From NCBI RefSeq assembly GCF_029667115.1, contig NZ_JARUIU010000001.1:496001-560000 (forward strand): a stretch of 64,000 bases of DNA, written 5' to 3'. The position numbers were made by a program, and so were the translations under genes. Under the pieces are notes generated by a model. It saw nothing but the letters and a program-made list of their open reading frames with translations. It searched no databases and was not told the origin of the DNA. Below are positions 46,749 through 55,618 of this stretch, one piece after another (position 1 is the first letter of the stretch; each line of letters opens with the position of its first letter). This stretch comes from Jeotgalibacillus sp. ET6 (GTDB lineage: Bacteria; Bacillota; Bacilli; Bacillales; Jeotgalibacillaceae).

Positions 46749-46794
46749 CTTCAGATCCTCCTACTTATGATGCACATGATGCTGAACACTCTTC

Positions 46795-46824
46795 ATATTA
46801 GCATAACCGGGATAAAATGCGCAA
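46795..46824 (-). promoter_or_regulatory. Sigma-A promoter of folE-mtrB
   Basis: TTGCGC (46819-46824), an 18-nt spacer and TGCTAATAT, an extended -10 with TAATAT at 46795-46800. About 45 nt upstream of the folE ATG. Confidence 0.6.
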
Positions 46825-46959
46825 AGTGAAGCTCTTAATTTCCCATTCTCTTCAGACCGGCGTTTAACCTGTAGTGCAGCCATCAAATGAAATCCCCTCA
46901 GCAGAAAGAATCTTGTTTATGCCTTTCTGCTAAATTTTCCTGGAGCAAAACTGCGTCCC

Positions 46960-47110
46960 ATACTTTAAACGTCTTTATACGGTGCACTTCGCTTTGAATT
47001 AGGGGCTTTCAGCAGGAGGGCCCTTTTGGCTCTGAACTTGTTTCTGCAGGAGCCGCGCTTTATCGCGCGCTCACCTTATTCCGAATGCATATAGTTTCTC
47101 AATTTTCTCT
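46960..47110 (-). repeat. Decayed copy F of the dispersed intergenic repeat
   Basis: Between hbs and folE. The tail (GAGCCGCGCTTTATCGCGCGC then TCACCTTATTC, read on the plus strand) and the stretch GGTGCACTTCGCTTTGAA resemble copies B and E, but the terminal AAGAGCC hairpin is missing. Unlike the other copies it lies beyond a separate terminator. The remaining sequence 46830-46960 shows no gene. Confidence 0.4.
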
Positions 47111-47121
47111 TTCTACTAAAA

Positions 47122-47144
47122 AAGCCGCACATAATGTGCGGCTT
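47122..47144 (-). terminator. Terminator of hbs
   Basis: AAGCCGCACA pairs perfectly with TGTGCGGCTT (47122-47144), three-base loop, followed by T residues. It begins 24 nt after the hbs stop codon. Confidence 0.88.
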
Positions 47145-47167
47145 CATCTTACGCGAAAGGTATGTAC

Positions 47168-47440
47168 TTATTTTACAGCATCCTTAAGCGCTTTACCTGG
47201 TTTGAATGCAGGAACTTTACTTGCTGCAATCTCGATTTCTTGACCAGTTTGAGGGTTGCGTCCTTTACGAGCAGCACGCTCACGTACTTCAAAGTTACCA
47301 AAGCCGATTAATTGTACTTTGTCTCCCTTTGAAAGAGCGTCTTGAACTGAATCGAATACAGCATCTACAGCTTTTGTTGCATCTTTCTTAGAAAGTTCAG
47401 CTGATTCTGCTACTGCGTTGATAAGTTCTGTCTTGTTCAC
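47168..47440 (-). CDS. hbs: Nucleoid protein HU (HBsu)
   Basis: 90 residues, histone-like DNA-bending dimer. It opens [20 protein letters not shown] and has the DNA-binding arm [21 protein letters not shown] cut around residues 46-66, ending [12 protein letters not shown]. The GTG start at 47440 is set by an exceptionally strong GGGAGGAGGTGAT ribosome site and by family length; an upstream ATG would add 13 unrelated residues. Strong promoter, ribosome site and terminator fit an abundant protein. Confidence 0.97.
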   Translation of the reverse strand: MNKTELINAVAESAELSKKDATKAVDAVFDSVQDALSKGDKVQLIGFGNFEVRERAARKGRNPQTGQEIEIAASKVPAFKPGKALKDAVK

Positions 47441-47479
47441 ACCAATCACCTCCTCCCAATGGAAATCGTACATGGGCAA

Positions 47480-47508
47480 GTTTTATTGCATTTATTAACA
47501 TTTTTCAA
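47480..47508 (-). promoter_or_regulatory. Sigma-A promoter of hbs
   Basis: TTGAAA (47503-47508) and TAAAAC (47480-47485) with a 17-nt spacer in an AT-rich setting. The upstream region to spoIVA (about 47510-47675) is AT-rich and shows no gene. Confidence 0.55.
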
Positions 47509-47676
47509 CTAATACATACGTAATTCTATAAAAGAATCCCGGTAAAGCCCATAGAATCAATGTTTTAAGATCAATTCTGTTAAAAGATTATCATATAAAA
47601 AAAACATAAGCAAGAATAAATGAATATTTAATGGGAATCTCTTCATGGCGGGAGGAATTCTGTGTAAAAACGCGCA

Positions 47677-47702
47677 AAGACAGCCTTTTTAGGGGCTGTC
47701 TT
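47677..47702 (-). terminator. Probable terminator of spoIVA
   Basis: AAGACAGCC pairs with GGCTGTCTT (47677-47702), followed by TGCGCGTTTTT on the minus strand. It lies about 100 nt after the spoIVA stop. Confidence 0.6.
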
Positions 47703-47799
47703 CAGGTTTAGGATGATTATAAATCAAATTTAGCAAACTGATACACTTTATTATAGGTTAAGTAAAGTCTCCAATAATACAAACACAGGTTAAATCTGG

Positions 47800-49278
47800 C
47801 TATAGAATTATTGCAATCATACCGCCAGAGCCTTCGTTTATGACTCTTTCAAGCGTTTCTTTCAGCTTGTAACGCGCATTTTCCGGCATGATCGCAAGCT
47901 TAGACTGAATACCTTCCCGAACAATAGAGCTTAAGCTTCTGCCGAATATATCCGAGCTCCAAATGGACAGAGGATCATCTTCAAAATCCTGCATTAAATA
48001 GTGTACAAGCTCCTCACTTTGTTTTTCGGTACCAATTATCGGAGAGAACTCAGATTCCACATCTACTTTAATCATGTGGATAGAAGGAGCAACTGCTTTC
48101 AGCCTTACCCCAAATCTGGCTCCCTGACGAATGATTTCCGGCTCATCAAGGCTCATATCTGAAAGTACAGGTGCAGCGATGCCGTACCCGGTCTGCCTTA
48201 CCATTTTTAGCGCATCGGCAAATTGATCATATTCTTTTTTAGCATGTGAATAATCCTGAATTAATTCTAAAAAATGATCTTTTGTTGAAACCTTTTCACC
48301 GATCATTTCATGCAGTATGTCTTCAAATAAATGATCTGCAGCACGAAGATCTATACTGGCAACTCCCTGCCCCATATTCATTCCGGCTAAATTCGCCTCC
48401 TGAACATGTTCAAATTCCTCAAACTGCCTGACAACCCGGTCTACATCCCTTAAACGTTTAATATCATGTATGACCTCTGTCACAGCTTCCTGAAAATGTT
48501 CACGAAGCCAGTGCCTTTCATCCAGAACCATGACCCAGCTTGGCAGATTCACATTCACCTCAAGCACAGGGAATTCATATAATGCTTCTCTTAAGATCAT
48601 CAATACATCAGATTCTCTCATACTTTCCACACTGAGTGCGATAACAGGTATATCATATTTTACCTGAAGCTCTTTGCGCAGATGGTCCGTTTCTGACTGG
48701 TGCGGCCGAGCGCTGTTCAGTACCATGATAAAAGGTTTTCCTACTTCTTTTAATTCAGCAACAATTCTCTCCTCTGCTTCCACATAGCTTTCTCTTGGGA
48801 TTTCACCTATAGTGCCATCCGTTGTCATCAGCACCCCAATGGTTGAATGGTCCTGTATAACCTTTCTGGTTCCAACCTCAGCTGCTTCGTGAAAAGGAAT
48901 AGGTTCCTCATACCAGGGTGTGTGTACCATGCGAGGGCCGTACTCATCCTCATGGCCCTTCGCACCCGGAATCGTATAGCCTACACAATCGACGAGCCTG
49001 ATATTTACTTCAAGACCGTCGACAACCTGTATGCGCACTGCCTGGTTTGGAACAAACTTTGGTTCAGTTGTCATAATGGTTCTGCCTGCTGCACTTTGAG
49101 GCAATTCATCCTGAGCCCTGTTTCTTTCCGCCTCATTTGTCATATGAGGGATTACAGCCAATTCCATCATTTTCTTTATAAATGTAGATTTACCAGTACG
49201 CACAGCTCCAACTACACCTATATAGATATCTCCGCCAGTACGTTCAGCTATATGTTCGAACACATTTTGTTTCTCCAT
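47800..49278 (-). CDS. spoIVA: Spore coat morphogenetic ATPase SpoIVA
   Basis: 492 residues, the usual length. It forms the basement layer on which the spore coat assembles, polymerising after ATP hydrolysis. It opens EKQNVFEHIAERTGGDIYIG; Walker A is GAVRTGKST (about 24-32), with LVDCVGYTIPGAKGHEDE and TDGTIGEIPRE forming the TRAFAC-like core. The C-terminus ends GGMIAIIL, the membrane-targeting tail needed to bind SpoVM. The ribosome site is AGAGGGGGC. Expected to be sigma-E dependent, but I could not fit a convincing promoter. Confidence 0.97.
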   Translation of the reverse strand: MEKQNVFEHIAERTGGDIYIGVVGAVRTGKSTFIKKMMELAVIPHMTNEAERNRAQDELPQSAAGRTIMTTEPKFVPNQAVRIQVVDGLEVNIRLVDCVGYTIPGAKGHEDEYGPRMVHTPWYEEPIPFHEAAEVGTRKVIQDHSTIGVLMTTDGTIGEIPRESYVEAEERIVAELKEVGKPFIMVLNSARPHQSETDHLRKELQVKYDIPVIALSVESMRESDVLMILREALYEFPVLEVNVNLPSWVMVLDERHWLREHFQEAVTEVIHDIKRLRDVDRVVRQFEEFEHVQEANLAGMNMGQGVASIDLRAADHLFEDILHEMIGEKVSTKDHFLELIQDYSHAKKEYDQFADALKMVRQTGYGIAAPVLSDMSLDEPEIIRQGARFGVRLKAVAPSIHMIKVDVESEFSPIIGTEKQSEELVHYLMQDFEDDPLSIWSSDIFGRSLSSIVREGIQSKLAIMPENARYKLKETLERVINEGSGGMIAIIL

Positions 49279-49350
49279 TAAAGCGCCCCCTCTTTTCGAA
49301 CGTTCTTCGCATAATTAGTGTATTTAGGACATGCATATTTAAGAACAAAA

Positions 49351-49399
49351 AAGAGCTGATTTTCATTCGGATTTTTCATTCGAATGAAAATCAGCTCTT
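49351..49399. terminator. Bidirectional 19-bp palindromic terminator after yphF
   Basis: Arms 49351-49369 and 49381-49399 are perfectly complementary over 19 bp (outermost AAGAGCTG, innermost ATTCG) with an 11-base loop, flanked by A and T runs. It closes yphE-yphF and insulates spoIVA. Confidence 0.9.
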
Positions 49400-49402
49400 T
49401 TT

Positions 49403-50113
49403 TTAAGAAGAGGAATACGTTATTTCGTTTTCTTCGTTAACCTCATATTCAGGAGAATAGGCCGGCACAAATGAGGATTCTTCATGAAGAATTTCTCTCA
49501 CATCGGCAAATTCCATTGTATCAAGCTGAAGCTCGTTTTCCTGAACAACCTGATAAAGATCGGTCAGATAATCCACATAGATCGTTCCGTCTCCATCCGC
49601 AATGATGGGAAGCTCCTTATTGGTAAATGGACTTAGAACCATAGGATCCTCTTTGTATCCGAGTTTTTCAAAATTTATGGAATAATATTTCCCGCCAAGC
49701 GAAGCTTCAAATGGGATTCCGCGATTGGCTTGAATTTTGATTTGAAGGGATCTGATTTCTTCAGCAATACGCAAATCAAAAATATGAACAGTAGGATCTT
49801 CCTCCACATCTAAAAGAAGATATTGAAAGACACCTCCATTTTCATATGCATTGCCCGGCAGCTGATCCATATATCTTGGTTTGATCTTGGAAAAATCAAT
49901 TAAATACTTTTGATAAATCGGTGTATCTTCTTCCAATGTTTTTATAGGCAGCAATCCGCCAGAATCTTCTTGAAACCTATCCACAGCTTCTTGCACATTC
50001 TGAATCTGATCTTCATATGGAATTTCATTCTCAGACTTTTGCTGAGAAGGATACATACATCCCTGAAGCAAAAAGACAAGAAAAATGGATGCTGTTAGTA
50101 CACCCTTTTTCAT
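49403..50113 (-). CDS. yphF: Lipoprotein YphF
   Basis: 236 residues with a lipoprotein signal peptide: KKGVLTASIFLVFLLQGC, lipobox LQGC with Cys19. The mature part is acidic and likely faces outside the membrane. It resembles YphF by length and place between spoIVA and yphE. Function unknown; B. subtilis yphF is in the neighbourhood of sporulation genes. The ribosome site is GAAGGAGAG. Confidence 0.85.
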   Translation of the reverse strand: MKKGVLTASIFLVFLLQGCMYPSQQKSENEIPYEDQIQNVQEAVDRFQEDSGGLLPIKTLEEDTPIYQKYLIDFSKIKPRYMDQLPGNAYENGGVFQYLLLDVEEDPTVHIFDLRIAEEIRSLQIKIQANRGIPFEASLGGKYYSINFEKLGYKEDPMVLSPFTNKELPIIADGDGTIYVDYLTDLYQVVQENELQLDTMEFADVREILHEESSFVPAYSPEYEVNEENEITYSSS

Positions 50114-50137
50114 GAAGCACTCTCCTTCTTAATGGCT

Positions 50138-50335
50138 CTATAAAGTAGGACCGCTGAAAACAACAAAAATCATAATCAATCCAGCCAGAATCATCAGAAC
50201 ATATGCAATAAGAGCCGTAAAAAATTTTAAAAACTTATTGGATAGTTTATACCGGCTGAAATAGATGGTGATAATTGAAAAAAACATAAAGCCCATGGAT
50301 CCAAAAGAAATCCACATTTTAGTCAAGGCAGACAT
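50138..50335 (-). CDS. yphE: Small membrane protein YphE (DUF2768)
   Basis: 65 residues with two membrane helices (about 8-26, WISFGSMGFMFFSIITIYF, and 36-60, ALIAYVLMILAGLIMIFVVF) linked by a basic loop SRYKLSNKF. Matches the DUF2768 family and the B. subtilis neighbour of gpsA. Function unknown. The start is ATG at 50335 after GAAGGAGTG; yphF follows after 24 nt, so they are probably cotranscribed. Confidence 0.85.
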   Translation of the reverse strand: MSALTKMWISFGSMGFMFFSIITIYFSRYKLSNKFLKFFTALIAYVLMILAGLIMIFVVFSGPTL

Positions 50336-50350
50336 TCATTTCACTCCTTC

Positions 50351-50367
50351 AGCTGTGCTACACAGCT
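50351..50367 (-). other. Tight hairpin in the yphE leader next to the ribosome site
   Basis: AGCTGTG and CACAGCT are perfectly complementary with only three loop bases. The hairpin ends just before the GAAGGAG ribosome site of yphE and might stabilise the 5' end or affect initiation. Confidence 0.45.
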
Positions 50368-50389
50368 ATAAAACAGTCATTTGATCAGA

Positions 50390-50398
50390 ATTATAGCA
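50390..50398 (-). promoter_or_regulatory. Extended -10 promoter of yphE-yphF
   Basis: TGCTATAAT on the minus strand, a perfect extended -10, in the gap between gpsA and yphE. Confidence 0.6.
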
Positions 50399-50464
50399 TA
50401 GATAAAACAGTAAACTGCCTGAGAAGGGCAATTTTTCTTAAAACGTTCATAATCTTCAAAAGAA

Positions 50465-50491
50465 AAACTGAGAGTCATTTCCCCTCAGTTT
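50465..50491 (-). terminator. Terminator of gpsA
   Basis: AAACTGAG pairs with CTCAGTTT (50465-50491), followed by TTCTTTT. The gpsA stop codon lies in the loop. Confidence 0.8.
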
Positions 50492-51533
50492 CCTGCTGTT
50501 CGCCCAATATATCAACTAAGTCTTCCATTTCATGCGTTTTCATTCTGGACATGAGCTGATCCACTGCTTCTTTAGGCTCTACATTATTAAATAACACGCG
50601 ATGCAATGCCTGGGTAATCGGCATTGAAACTTCATGCTTATGCGCCAATTGGTAGGCTGCTTTAGTCGTTCGGACGCCTTCTACAACCATCCCCATTTCA
50701 TCCAGCACTTCATCAAGTTTTTTGCCTCTTCCGAGCATATTTCCTGCCCGCCAGTTTCTCGAGTGAACACTTGTACACGTAACAATTAAATCCCCAATCC
50801 CCGTGAGTCCTGAGAAAGTTAACGGATTGGCCCCAAGAGTAGTTCCTAATCTTGCTATTTCCGCAAGCCCTCTAGTTATCAGAGCTGCCTTTGCATTATC
50901 TCCATATCCAAGTCCATCTGTTATCCCTGCTGCCAGCGCGATAATATTCTTAAGCGCTCCTCCAATTTCAACACCGACGACGTCTGAATTTGTATACACT
51001 CTAAAGTGCTGATTCATAAATAAATCCTGAACATACTGAGCAGCATCTAAATTATGTGAAGAAGAAGTCACGGTTGTCGGGTGTCTTTTCACCACTTCTT
51101 CAGCATGACTCGGTCCTGATAAAACCACGAGATCTTTCATGGTTTCAGAAGATAACAGTTCATCGAGGATCTGAGAGATGCGCAGGTGTGTATCCGGTTC
51201 AATTCCTTTACTAACGTGAACGATTGTCTTAGGACCCTGATTCACTTCTTCTACTTTATGAGCAACTTCTCGAATCGCTTTGGTTGGTACAGCAAAAATA
51301 ATACAGTCTGTTCCCTTAATGGCCGCAGACAGATCTGAATAAGCGGTAATGGCATCTGGAAGAATCGTATCCGGAAGATACCGGTCATTCTTTCTTGTCT
51401 GGTTGATCAAATCTGACTGAGACGGATTATGCGTCCACAGCCTTACTTCATGAGCATTGTCTCCCAGAACAAGGGCTAAAGCTGTTCCCCAGCTTCCCGC
51501 ACCTAGTACTGCAACTCGCCTTGATTTCACCAT
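50475..51533 (-). CDS. gpsA: Glycerol-3-phosphate dehydrogenase [NAD(P)+]
   Basis: 352 residues. It reduces dihydroxyacetone phosphate to sn-glycerol-3-phosphate for phospholipids. The dinucleotide motif is VAVLGAGSWGTALALVLG (about 7-24); the substrate region includes VEIGGALKNIIALAAGITDGL split (about 193-213, catalytic Lys), and GLTGIGDLIVTCTS. The ribosome site is TAAGGGAGGAG. It lies downstream of der, the conserved der-gpsA order; the product feeds PlsC. Confidence 0.97.
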   Translation of the reverse strand: MVKSRRVAVLGAGSWGTALALVLGDNAHEVRLWTHNPSQSDLINQTRKNDRYLPDTILPDAITAYSDLSAAIKGTDCIIFAVPTKAIREVAHKVEEVNQGPKTIVHVSKGIEPDTHLRISQILDELLSSETMKDLVVLSGPSHAEEVVKRHPTTVTSSSHNLDAAQYVQDLFMNQHFRVYTNSDVVGVEIGGALKNIIALAAGITDGLGYGDNAKAALITRGLAEIARLGTTLGANPLTFSGLTGIGDLIVTCTSVHSRNWRAGNMLGRGKKLDEVLDEMGMVVEGVRTTKAAYQLAHKHEVSMPITQALHRVLFNNVEPKEAVDQLMSRMKTHEMEDLVDILGEQQETEGK

Positions 51534-51564
51534 AATTGGGCTCCTCCCTTATTTAAAAGCAACG

Positions 51565-52875
51565 TTACTTTCTCGCTCTGGCGATTAAACGGATTGGTGT
51601 TCCTTCAAACCCAAAGGCTTCCCGAATACGGTTTTCCAAGAATCGTTCATAAGAAAAATGCATCAATTCAGGCTCATTTACAAAGACCACAAATGTAGGC
51701 GGTTTTACTGCTACCTGAGTCGCATAGAAGATTTTCAGACGTTTACCATGGTCCGTTGGTGTCGGGTTCATTGCAACGGCATCCATCACGACTTCATTTA
51801 ATACACTTGACTGCACACGCATCGCATGATTTTCACTTGCCATGTTTATGACTGGAAGAAGTGTATGGATCCGTTTTTTAGTTATAGCAGAAAGAAAAAC
51901 AACCGGTGCGTAATCTAAAAATTGAAAATGATCCCGTATCTTTTTTTCAAATCGATCCATTGTTTTTTCATCTTTTTCTATTGCATCCCATTTGTTTACT
52001 ACAATAATGACAGCACGTCCCGCATCATGTGCATAGCCTGCAATTTTTTTATCCTGCTCAATAATGCCTTCTTCAGCATCGAGGACCACCAGTACAACAT
52101 CTGAACGCTCTATTGCTCTAAGAGCTCTCAGTACGCTGTATTTTTCAGTTGTTTCATATACCTTACCCTTTTTCCGCATACCGGCTGTGTCAATAATGAC
52201 ATATTCCTGTCCATCGTATTTATAAGGGGAATCAATTGCATCTCTTGTCGTTCCTGCTATGTTGGATACAATGACTCGGTCTTCACCCAGTAAGGAATTC
52301 ACAAGTGAAGATTTACCAACATTTGGTCTTCCAATAAGGGAGAACTTAATAACTTCCTCGCCATATTGTGTTTCTTCCTGAGGATTAAAGCTGGCAGCCA
52401 CAGCATCAAGCATGTCGCCCAATCCCAGACCATGAGAACCGGATATAGGATATGGCTCCCCAAAGCCAAGGGAATAAAAGTCATAAATCTGACCTTTCAT
52501 ATCAGGGTTATCCACTTTATTTACCGCTAGAACAACGGGTTTGCTTGAACGGTACAGAATTTTTGCCACCTGCTCATCAGCCGACGTAACTCCTTCTCGC
52601 CCATTTGTCATAAATATAATTACATCAGCTTCATCGATCGCAATTTCCGCCTGTTGACGGATTTGTTCAAGAAATGGTTCATCTCCAATTTCAATTCCGC
52701 CTGTGTCAATAATATTAAAATCATGCGTCAACCATTCTGCCGAGCTATAAATTCGATCCCTTGTAATCCCGGGGATATCTTCTACAATAGAAATTCTTTC
52801 TCCTACAATCCTGTTAAAAATAGTGGACTTCCCAACATTCGGACGACCTACTATTGCAACGACTGGCTTTGCCAT
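51565..52875 (-). CDS. der: Ribosome assembly GTPase Der (EngA)
   Basis: 436 residues with two tandem GTPase domains and a KH-like C-terminal domain, needed for 50S assembly. G1 motifs: GRPNVGKST (about 10-18) and GRPNVGKSS (about 182-190); G3 DTGGIE and [10 protein letters not shown]4 NKVD and NKWD. The C-terminal KH domain is about 350-436. The ATG at 52875 follows AAAGGGTG; length equals the B. subtilis protein. Confidence 0.97.
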   Translation of the reverse strand: MAKPVVAIVGRPNVGKSTIFNRIVGERISIVEDIPGITRDRIYSSAEWLTHDFNIIDTGGIEIGDEPFLEQIRQQAEIAIDEADVIIFMTNGREGVTSADEQVAKILYRSSKPVVLAVNKVDNPDMKGQIYDFYSLGFGEPYPISGSHGLGLGDMLDAVAASFNPQEETQYGEEVIKFSLIGRPNVGKSSLVNSLLGEDRVIVSNIAGTTRDAIDSPYKYDGQEYVIIDTAGMRKKGKVYETTEKYSVLRALRAIERSDVVLVVLDAEEGIIEQDKKIAGYAHDAGRAVIIVVNKWDAIEKDEKTMDRFEKKIRDHFQFLDYAPVVFLSAITKKRIHTLLPVINMASENHAMRVQSSVLNEVVMDAVAMNPTPTDHGKRLKIFYATQVAVKPPTFVVFVNEPELMHFSYERFLENRIREAFGFEGTPIRLIARARK

Positions 52876-52909
52876 GACGTTCACCCTTTCTTATATCCAA
52901 CTTATCTAT

Positions 52910-52918
52910 AGTATATCA
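52910..52918 (-). promoter_or_regulatory. Extended -10 promoter of der
   Basis: TGATATACT on the minus strand, about 35 nt upstream of the der ATG; weak -35. Confidence 0.5.
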
Positions 52919-52993
52919 AACCGTTCGTTTCCACATAACACTACCGTAAAAAGACAGCAAGTTGGTTCTGCCTTTTCTAAAATGACTCGCATA

Positions 52994-53022
52994 ATTGTAC
53001 CAATAAATCAACATAAAGACAA
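52994..53022 (-). promoter_or_regulatory. Second upstream promoter candidate before der
   Basis: TTGTCT (53017-53022) and TACAAT (52994-52999) with a 17-nt spacer. A hairpin followed by five T residues lies shortly downstream (AAAAGGCAG with CTGTCTTTT, about 52950-52975). Confidence 0.45.
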
Positions 53023-53070
53023 TCCGATTTCATGAATGCCTGCCTGATTAGATTGAAAGCCATTTAAAAA

Positions 53071-53283
53071 GAGCCTGGGACAAGGTTGTCTCAGGCTCGA
53101 TGACCGGTTCACTGTGCTTCACGCAGACGTTTTGTACAGAAGCGGGATTGAGCCATTACAGGATCCCCCCTGCAGAGGGTCAAGCCCTAACTTGCAGGAG
53201 CTGCCGCTTTCCTTTCCGTCCACTTCATACAAATGATATATTCTGCCTCATTTTAACCTTTTTTGCACCAAGTTTATATTATA
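53071..53283 (-). repeat. Dispersed intergenic repeat, copy C
   Basis: Fills the gap after the fni stop codon. Terminal hairpin GAGCCTGGGACA (53071-53082) with TGTCTCAGGCTC (53087-53098), then TGACCGGTTCACTGTGCTTCA, a variable GC-rich middle, and a tail with CTTCATACAAATGATA and TCTGCCTCATTTT. On the minus strand the hairpin would terminate fni. Confidence 0.8.
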
Positions 53284-54327
53284 CTATCTCCTGGCAAATC
53301 TTTCAGGCTGCAGTTCCCGCAAGTGAAGCCAATGATAGGACTGACCGCTTATTATAAGAGGCAGCTTTCGTAAATCTTCCACGTTTTTTGCACCCAGTGC
53401 TGTCATAAGAATTTTCTGCTCCATTTTCATGGCATTAATTTCTTCAATTAATCCTTCAGTTCCATTCTCAGTCAAAATCTTTAAAAATGTTCCTGCCATA
53501 CCTGCAGCACTAGCTCCGAGGCTTAAAGATTTAATAACATCAATGCTCTGACTTATTCCGCCTGAAGCAATGACAGATGAAAATGTTTCTCCTGCTTCCA
53601 CTATGGATGGAACTGTCGGGATGCCCCAATCGTTAAAAAACGTCAACTGTCGGTTTTGGCGGTGATTTTCAATTTTTGAAAAGTTTGTGCCCCCATAACC
53701 GCCTACATCAATTACAGAAACACCCGCTTCTTTTAATTTGCGGGCTGTTTCTTTGCTCATGCCAAATCCCGTTTCCTTCACAATCACCGGCACATTAATC
53801 CCACTCACAATCGCTTCAATGCGCTTTAATGCTCCTGTGAAAGATCTGTCCCCTTCAGGCATTGCTAGCTCCTGTACAACGTTTAAATGGATTTGCAGAG
53901 CATTGGCTTCAATCATATCCACTGCGTACTTGGCCTGTTCAAGTGTCGCCTCGCTTCCAAGATTTCCTGCAATCATTCCGTTGGGATTAACTTTTCTTGT
54001 GATCGTATACGTATCTCTCTCACCAGGCTCTTTAACTGCTGCCATTTGAGAACCAACTGACAGCATTAATCCAGTCTCCCGCGCAGCAATAGCAAAACGT
54101 TCATTCAGGGTTTTCGTCTGCTCTCCGCCACCACCAGTCATGGCATTAATAAAAAAAGGCGAACTCAAAGTAAGCTCGCCCATCTTGGTTTGAAGTGAGA
54201 TATCATCTACAGCACTATCGGGAAGACTTTGATGCACAAATTTAACATCTTCAAAGCCTGATCCCTTAAAAACAGCTGTAGACAGCGCATAATTAATATG
54301 GTCTATTTTTCTATCTGCTCTGCTCAA
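53284..54327 (-). CDS. fni: Isopentenyl-diphosphate delta-isomerase, type II
   Basis: 347 residues, FMN- and NADPH-dependent isomerase interconverting IPP and DMAPP for quinone and bactoprenol chains. Marks: FFINAMTGGGGEQTKTLNE (about 58-76), QIHLNVVQELAMPEGDRSF, GYGGTNFSKIENHR and IASGGISQSIDVIKS. The start is taken as TTG at 54327: AAAGGTGA is well placed and the resulting LSRADRKIDHIN aligns with family N-termini, whereas the GTG 9 nt upstream has no site. Confidence 0.93.
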   Translation of the reverse strand: MSRADRKIDHINYALSTAVFKGSGFEDVKFVHQSLPDSAVDDISLQTKMGELTLSSPFFINAMTGGGGEQTKTLNERFAIAARETGLMLSVGSQMAAVKEPGERDTYTITRKVNPNGMIAGNLGSEATLEQAKYAVDMIEANALQIHLNVVQELAMPEGDRSFTGALKRIEAIVSGINVPVIVKETGFGMSKETARKLKEAGVSVIDVGGYGGTNFSKIENHRQNRQLTFFNDWGIPTVPSIVEAGETFSSVIASGGISQSIDVIKSLSLGASAAGMAGTFLKILTENGTEGLIEEINAMKMEQKILMTALGAKNVEDLRKLPLIISGQSYHWLHLRELQPERFARR

Positions 54328-54341
54328 AACTCTCACCTTTA

Positions 54342-55493
54342 TTATGAATTATTTTTTAAATTTTTTAATTTATCCCCGATCATTTCACCGAGCTGAAATC
54401 CTTTAGATTCCTCCGGCAGATCAAAAGATTGTTCTTTCTTATATTCATTTTTATTTTCTTCTAGTTCTTTAATGGAAAGAGAAAGACGCTGATCGCTCAC
54501 ATTAACATCCAGGACTTTCACTTTAACATCCTGACCTTCATCTAGAACTTCATGCGGGGTCCCGATATGCTGATGAGATATTTGTGAAATATGGACAAGG
54601 CCCTCCACTCCTGGAAAAACCTCTACAAAGGCACCGTACGATACGAGCCGGCGTACTCTGCCTTCAAGTGTTGAACCTTTTGGAGCTTTTTCTTCTATAT
54701 CCGACCAGGGTCCTGGCAGCGTTTCTTTAATTGACAGTGAAATTCTCTCATTGTCACGGTCTACAGAAAGAACTTTCACCTGAACCTCCTGGCCTTCCTC
54801 CACTACATCAGAAGGCTTTTCTACGTGCTGATGGGAAAGCTGGGAAATATGAACCAGTCCATCTACTCCGCCAATATCAACGAATGCTCCAAAATCAGTG
54901 ATCCGCTGAACCGTGCCGTCTAAAACATCACCTGACTTAATATTTTCAAGCAAAGCTTTTTTCTTTTCGGCTTTTTCACCCTCCACGACTGCACGGTGAG
55001 AAAGGATCAGTCTATTTTTTTCTTCATCGAGTTCAACAATTTTAAATGCCAGGCTTCTGCCTCTGTAATCCTCAAAATCCTCAACATAAAAATCTTCAAC
55101 TAAAGACGCGGGAACAAACCCTCTTACGCCAAGGTCAACCACAAGCCCGCCTTTGACAACATCTTTGACTTCTGCATCAAAAACTTCTTCAGCCTCATAG
55201 CGGCGCTTCATTTCATCCCAGGCTTTTTCGGCTTCTACCTTTCTTTTCGAAAGAACAAGCAGTTCATCTTCTACTTTAGTGACGACCAGATCAAGGTCGT
55301 CTCCTTCTTTCACTACATCGGAAGCCTTTTCCACATGGAGGCTCGACAGTTCACTGATCGGGATAATCCCATCCACTTTACTGTCCTTGACATCAACAAG
55401 AACCTGTTTTTCCTCCACTTTCGTTACGGTACCGGTCACACGGTCTCCCACCTCGAGAGAGTTTACTTCGATATGATTCATGTCTTCTGCCAT
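54342..55493 (-). CDS. ypfD: S1-domain protein YpfD (30S ribosomal protein S1 homologue)
   Basis: 383 residues with four S1 RNA-binding domains (about 14-84, 102-168, 187-258, 275-345); the third and fourth are canonical (GTVQRITDFGAFVDIGGVDG and HISQLSHQHVEKPSDVV). Gram-positive S1 homologues have fewer domains than E. coli S1 and are not clearly essential ribosomal proteins. The tail is Lys/Glu-rich. The ribosome site AAGGAGGAG is strong. It lies in the cmk-plsC-ypfD-fni order. Confidence 0.93.
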   Translation of the reverse strand: MAEDMNHIEVNSLEVGDRVTGTVTKVEEKQVLVDVKDSKVDGIIPISELSSLHVEKASDVVKEGDDLDLVVTKVEDELLVLSKRKVEAEKAWDEMKRRYEAEEVFDAEVKDVVKGGLVVDLGVRGFVPASLVEDFYVEDFEDYRGRSLAFKIVELDEEKNRLILSHRAVVEGEKAEKKKALLENIKSGDVLDGTVQRITDFGAFVDIGGVDGLVHISQLSHQHVEKPSDVVEEGQEVQVKVLSVDRDNERISLSIKETLPGPWSDIEEKAPKGSTLEGRVRRLVSYGAFVEVFPGVEGLVHISQISHQHIGTPHEVLDEGQDVKVKVLDVNVSDQRLSLSIKELEENKNEYKKEQSFDLPEESKGFQLGEMIGDKLKNLKNNS

Positions 55494-55618
55494 ATGTACT
55501 CCTCCTTAATCCATGACTACTGAAATAGTATTTAATGTGAATGTTATCACATTATAATTAAAATTCAGAATATACTACTAACTTCTAATAAACTGATCAG
55601 TTTGTCAAGCGGGAACTT

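Noticed and set aside
46761-46883. 40-codon minus-strand frame upstream of folE
   Set aside because: It overlaps the folE promoter, has no ribosome site and no recognisable protein pattern.
49317-49346. Sigma-E promoter before spoIVA (AATACACT as -10)
   Set aside because: The -10 looks right, but no -35 match is found at the expected distance; the nearest AT-rich candidate is about 4 nt too close.
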